Program-made: the position numbers and the translations under genes
NCBI GenBank assembly: GCA_009692585.1
Contig: SHYX01000003.1
Coordinates: 1-64,000 of the forward strand
DNA from: Myxococcales bacterium
Lineage (GTDB): Bacteria; Myxococcota; UBA796; SXON01
Direction: 5' to 3'
DNA: 64,000 nt
Part shown: in pieces, positions 61,733 through 64,000 of the stretch
How positions within the stretch are numbered: position 1 is the first letter of the stretch
How the letters are laid out: every line of letters starts with the position of its first letter
Notes under the pieces: model-generated
Database searches by the model: none
Seen by the model: the letters and a program-made list of their open reading frames with translations, nothing else
Told to the model about the DNA's origin: nothing

Positions 61733-62734
61733 TCAAGCGCGCTGGGCGGGTCCCCATCCGTCCACGCCGTGTTCGCCCAGCCTCGGTACCGAGCCCCAAA
61801 CCGGTCCGGTTGGCGGGTGCGCGAAGCCCTCCGCAGTGAACAGATTTCGTGTCGCGACATGGACATCTTCCCTGACCTCGCGGGGGGCAAGCACCGGCAC
61901 GACACAGGCATCGCCCAGCTCATGGAGCCAGGCGTCGCGGGGACGTGAAGCAAACAATCGCGCCAGCGATTCCCGCGACGCGTCACCGGCGGCAGCGCGC
62001 AGGAGCGGCTCGAGAAACCGGGGCTCCAAGGCCGCCACCGTCACAAAACCGCCGTCGGCGCACCGATACACCCCGTAGACCGGCGACCCGCCGGTCAAAA
62101 GCTCATCCGGAGACGCGCCCGCCGCGAGGGTGGCGAACTGCGTCTGCTGCAAGCCCACCAGCCCGTCCAGCATCGCGATGTCCAGCCAGCCGCCGCGCCC
62201 CGCGTGTACGGCAGCCAAGATGCGAAGCGCCGCCACCAGACCGCCCGCCGCGACATCCCCCCACTGCAGGCGCGGAACCGTCGGCTCCCCCCCCCCAAAG
62301 ACACCTGCCAAGGCGAGGAAGCCCAGATCGTGTCCGGGTAGCCCGGCCATCGGACCCGTCTGCCCCCATCCGGTCAGCGACGCGACCACGAGCGTCGGAA
62401 AGCGCTCGACCAACTGACGCGGGTCGAGCCCAAGCCGGGCCAACACCCCGGGACGAAAACTCTCCACGAGCACGTCGGCCCCCGCGCAGAGGGCCAGCAG
62501 ACGCGCCCGACCGGCCTCGGTCCTGAGGTCCAGCGCCACGCTGCGTTTTCCCCGGTTGAGCGCCGCGAACCACGCGCCAACCGGCTGGCCCCCGACGCTG
62601 ATCGTCGGCGGAAGATGGCGCAGGTAGTCCCCTCCCCCCGGCTCCTCGACCTTCAGCACCGTGGCGCCGAGGCCCTGCAGGCAGAGGGTGGCGAAGGGCC
62701 CGGGCAACAGCCGGCTCAGATCGAGGATGCGCAT
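61733..62734 (-). CDS. Class III CoA-transferase (CaiB/BaiF family)
   Basis: A 333-residue CoA-transferase or alpha-methylacyl-CoA-racemase-like enzyme. It starts MRILDLSRLLPGPFATLCL, has VLKVEEPGGGDYLR, NRGKRSVALDLRTEAGRARL and LVESFRPGVLARLGL. The catalytic-Asp region is GLPGHDLGFLALAGVFGG, with His-Asp as in the racemase branch. MLDGLVGLQQTQFATLA and the last helices complete the fold. It is slightly shorter than typical CaiB (~400), closer to racemases (~360). Substrate unknown. Followed by the nitroreductase on the same strand. Confidence 0.87.
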   Translation of the reverse strand: MRILDLSRLLPGPFATLCLQGLGATVLKVEEPGGGDYLRHLPPTISVGGQPVGAWFAALNRGKRSVALDLRTEAGRARLLALCAGADVLVESFRPGVLARLGLDPRQLVERFPTLVVASLTGWGQTGPMAGLPGHDLGFLALAGVFGGGEPTVPRLQWGDVAAGGLVAALRILAAVHAGRGGWLDIAMLDGLVGLQQTQFATLAAGASPDELLTGGSPVYGVYRCADGGFVTVAALEPRFLEPLLRAAAGDASRESLARLFASRPRDAWLHELGDACVVPVLAPREVREDVHVATRNLFTAEGFAHPPTGPVWGSVPRLGEHGVDGWGPAQRA

Positions 62735-62768
62735 GCGCGCCCGTATCCGGCTGCGTTAGGCCGAAGCC

Positions 62769-63626
62769 ATGGAGCCTGTCGACCCTGGCGCGCGGCCGAT
62801 CTTCGTGGTGAGTGACTCCACGGGGGACACCGCCACCCGCGTGGCCCGCGCGGCGCTCCGGCAGTTCGAGACGGCGAAGAACCCGGTCCAGGTCTTCCCC
62901 AACGTCAACGACCGCGCCACCCTCGAACGCATCCTGAAACAGGCGGCGATCCAAGGGGCTTTCGTGGTCACCTCCCTGGTCAGCGCCGATCAGCGCGAGT
63001 TCGCCAACGAGTTGAGCAAGGCCTTCCGCATCCTGCAGGTGGACGTCATCGGCAGCCTCATCACCGGACTGAGCGGTTGGCTGGGCGAAGTGCCACAGTC
63101 GATGCCGGGGCTGTTGCACCGCACCGATGCCGAGTACTTCCGTCGCATCGAGGCCGTCGAGTTCACCGTGAAGCTCGACGATGGGAAGGACCCTCGGATG
63201 CTGCCGCTCGCCGACATCGTCCTCACCGGCGTCTCGCGCACCAGCAAGACGCCCCTGTCGGTTTTTCTGGCCTATAAAGGCTATAAAGTTGCGAACGTCC
63301 CCATCGTACTCGATCACCAGCCACCGAAAGAGCTGTGGGAGGTCGATCCCAAGCGGGTGTTCGCGCTCACCATCGACCCCGAATCGCTGCAGCAGATCCG
63401 ACGGCAGCGGCTCAAGACCATGCGGCTGCGCGAGGCCTCGACCTACGGGGACCTCGACTACATCCTGGCCGAACTGGAGTACGCCGAACAGCTCTTCCGT
63501 CGCAATCGCCAGTGGCCGGTCATCAACGTCACCAGGCGCGCGGTCGAAGAAACGGCGCAGCTCATCCTCTCCCATCTCGCGGGCGAAGGCGTGATCAACG
63601 ACCGCCGCGAAGTCGGGCAGCTATAG
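62769..63626 (+). CDS. ppsR: Pyruvate, phosphate dikinase / PEP synthase regulatory protein (DUF299)
   Basis: A 285-residue bifunctional regulator: ADP-dependent kinase and Pi-dependent pyrophosphorylase that inactivates and reactivates PPDK or PEP synthase by Thr phosphorylation. Family marks are FVVSDSTGDTATRVARAAL, the P-loop-like GVSRTSKTPLSVFLAYKGYK and RRAVEETAQLILSHL. Length is normal (~270-280). The partner (ppdK or ppsA) is not in the window. A kinase gene follows after 16 nt on the same strand. Confidence 0.92.
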   Translation: MEPVDPGARPIFVVSDSTGDTATRVARAALRQFETAKNPVQVFPNVNDRATLERILKQAAIQGAFVVTSLVSADQREFANELSKAFRILQVDVIGSLITGLSGWLGEVPQSMPGLLHRTDAEYFRRIEAVEFTVKLDDGKDPRMLPLADIVLTGVSRTSKTPLSVFLAYKGYKVANVPIVLDHQPPKELWEVDPKRVFALTIDPESLQQIRRQRLKTMRLREASTYGDLDYILAELEYAEQLFRRNRQWPVINVTRRAVEETAQLILSHLAGEGVINDRREVGQL

Positions 63627-63642
63627 TGGCACGGGGCGCCCG

Positions 63643-64000
63643 GTGACCGGCAGCGTGATCGACAAATACGAGGTCCTCCAGAAGCTCGGCGAAGGGGCAA
63701 CGGCCACGGTGTACCGCGGGCGGCACGTCTCCATTGGCAAGGACGTCGCGATCAAGGTGCTCCATCCGCACCTGAGCGCGTCCACCCGGTACCGCGAGCG
63801 TTTCAACCGAGAAGCCCGCGCCGTCGGTCGTCTCAGCCACGAGAACATCGTCTCGATCATTGACTACAGCGGCCAGAACGCCGATGAATGCTACATCGTC
63901 ACCGAGCTTGTCGACGGGTACACGCTGCTGAAACTGATCGAGGACGGGGGGGCACTGCCCTCCGAGTTCGTCGCCGCGCTGGGGATCGAGCTGGCGGGCG
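63643..64000 (+). CDS. Serine/threonine protein kinase, Hanks type, N-terminal part only
   Basis: The first ~119 residues of a eukaryotic-like kinase. The glycine loop is LGEGATATVYRGRH, the ATP-binding Lys is Lys38 in DVAIKVLHPHL, the C-helix Glu lies in FNREARAVGRLSHENIV, and the hinge is YIVTELVDG. The rest is cut by the window edge, so catalytic loop and accessory domains are unknown. GTG start, chosen because the kinase N-terminus (VIDKYEVLQKLGEG) follows at once. Likely co-transcribed with ppsR. Such kinases are very numerous in Myxococcota. Confidence 0.9.
   Translation, partial: MTGSVIDKYEVLQKLGEGATATVYRGRHVSIGKDVAIKVLHPHLSASTRYRERFNREARAVGRLSHENIVSIIDYSGQNADECYIVTELVDGYTLLKLIEDGGALPSEFVAALGIELAG

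Overview
The window is GC-rich, gene-dense Gram-negative DNA. It most likely comes from a member of the Myxococcota or a close deltaproteobacterial relative. Evidence for this: lipid A / Kdo genes (waaA-lpxK fusion, an LpxL-type acyltransferase); two secreted proteins with MYXO-CTERM-like tails (Cys-rich or Gly-rich motif, hydrophobic stretch, Arg cluster); MopE-type Asp/Cys calcium-binding repeats with FG-GAP propellers; an AgmX/PglI C-terminal domain; and about fifteen predicted lipoproteins, with lspA itself in the window. The species cannot be named from the sequence alone.

Layout. 1-3300: end of a histidine operon (hisG, partial hisC) and a dicarboxylate/amino-acid symporter. 3345-9047: a frameshifted Uma2 remnant and a 1,699-residue surface protein. 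9050-11780: a decayed stretch with a damaged winged-helix gene, a rhomboid-like gene without the catalytic motif, and a deleted tyrosine-recombinase/IS91 element. 11764-12811: a TetR regulator with its own operator, and a small lipoprotein. 12838-15886: lipid A operon (55-aa ORF, waaA-lpxK fusion, lpxL-like). 15926-23584: a class V aminotransferase, a dead AAA_14 ATPase, two glycosyltransferases, a three-gene envelope operon and an EF-hand repeat protein. 23618-31895: a sulfatase-like lipoprotein, a kynureninase-like enzyme, an S9 peptidase and a TULIP/BPI-like lipoprotein. 31943-41897: an orphan DNA methyltransferase, a four-gene operon (MopE/FG-GAP lipoprotein, two GTPases with an odd P-loop, a propeller-like lipoprotein) and a divergent GH31 glycosidase. 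41914-48347: grpE, a DUF4340 protein, a broken receiver domain, slyX, and a VWA lipoprotein coupled to an arsenosugar-type peroxidase and arsS. 48365-64000: two cyclophilins, lspA, an M50 protease, gcvP, a peptidoglycan amidase, a sigma-70 factor, a PF10023-type aminopeptidase, ftsB, a nitroreductase, a CoA-transferase, ppsR and the start of a Ser/Thr kinase.

How the genes fit together. Envelope biology dominates: lipid A and glycan assembly, lipoprotein processing, peptidoglycan, and many surface proteins. Operons are tight, with TGA/ATG or GTGA overlaps. Several monocistronic or operon-leading genes have a TANNNT hexamer 6-7 nt before the start codon, which suggests leaderless transcripts. 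The least explained unit is the lipoprotein-GTPase-GTPase-lipoprotein operon at 33655-39494, in which both GTPases share a GKD P-loop.
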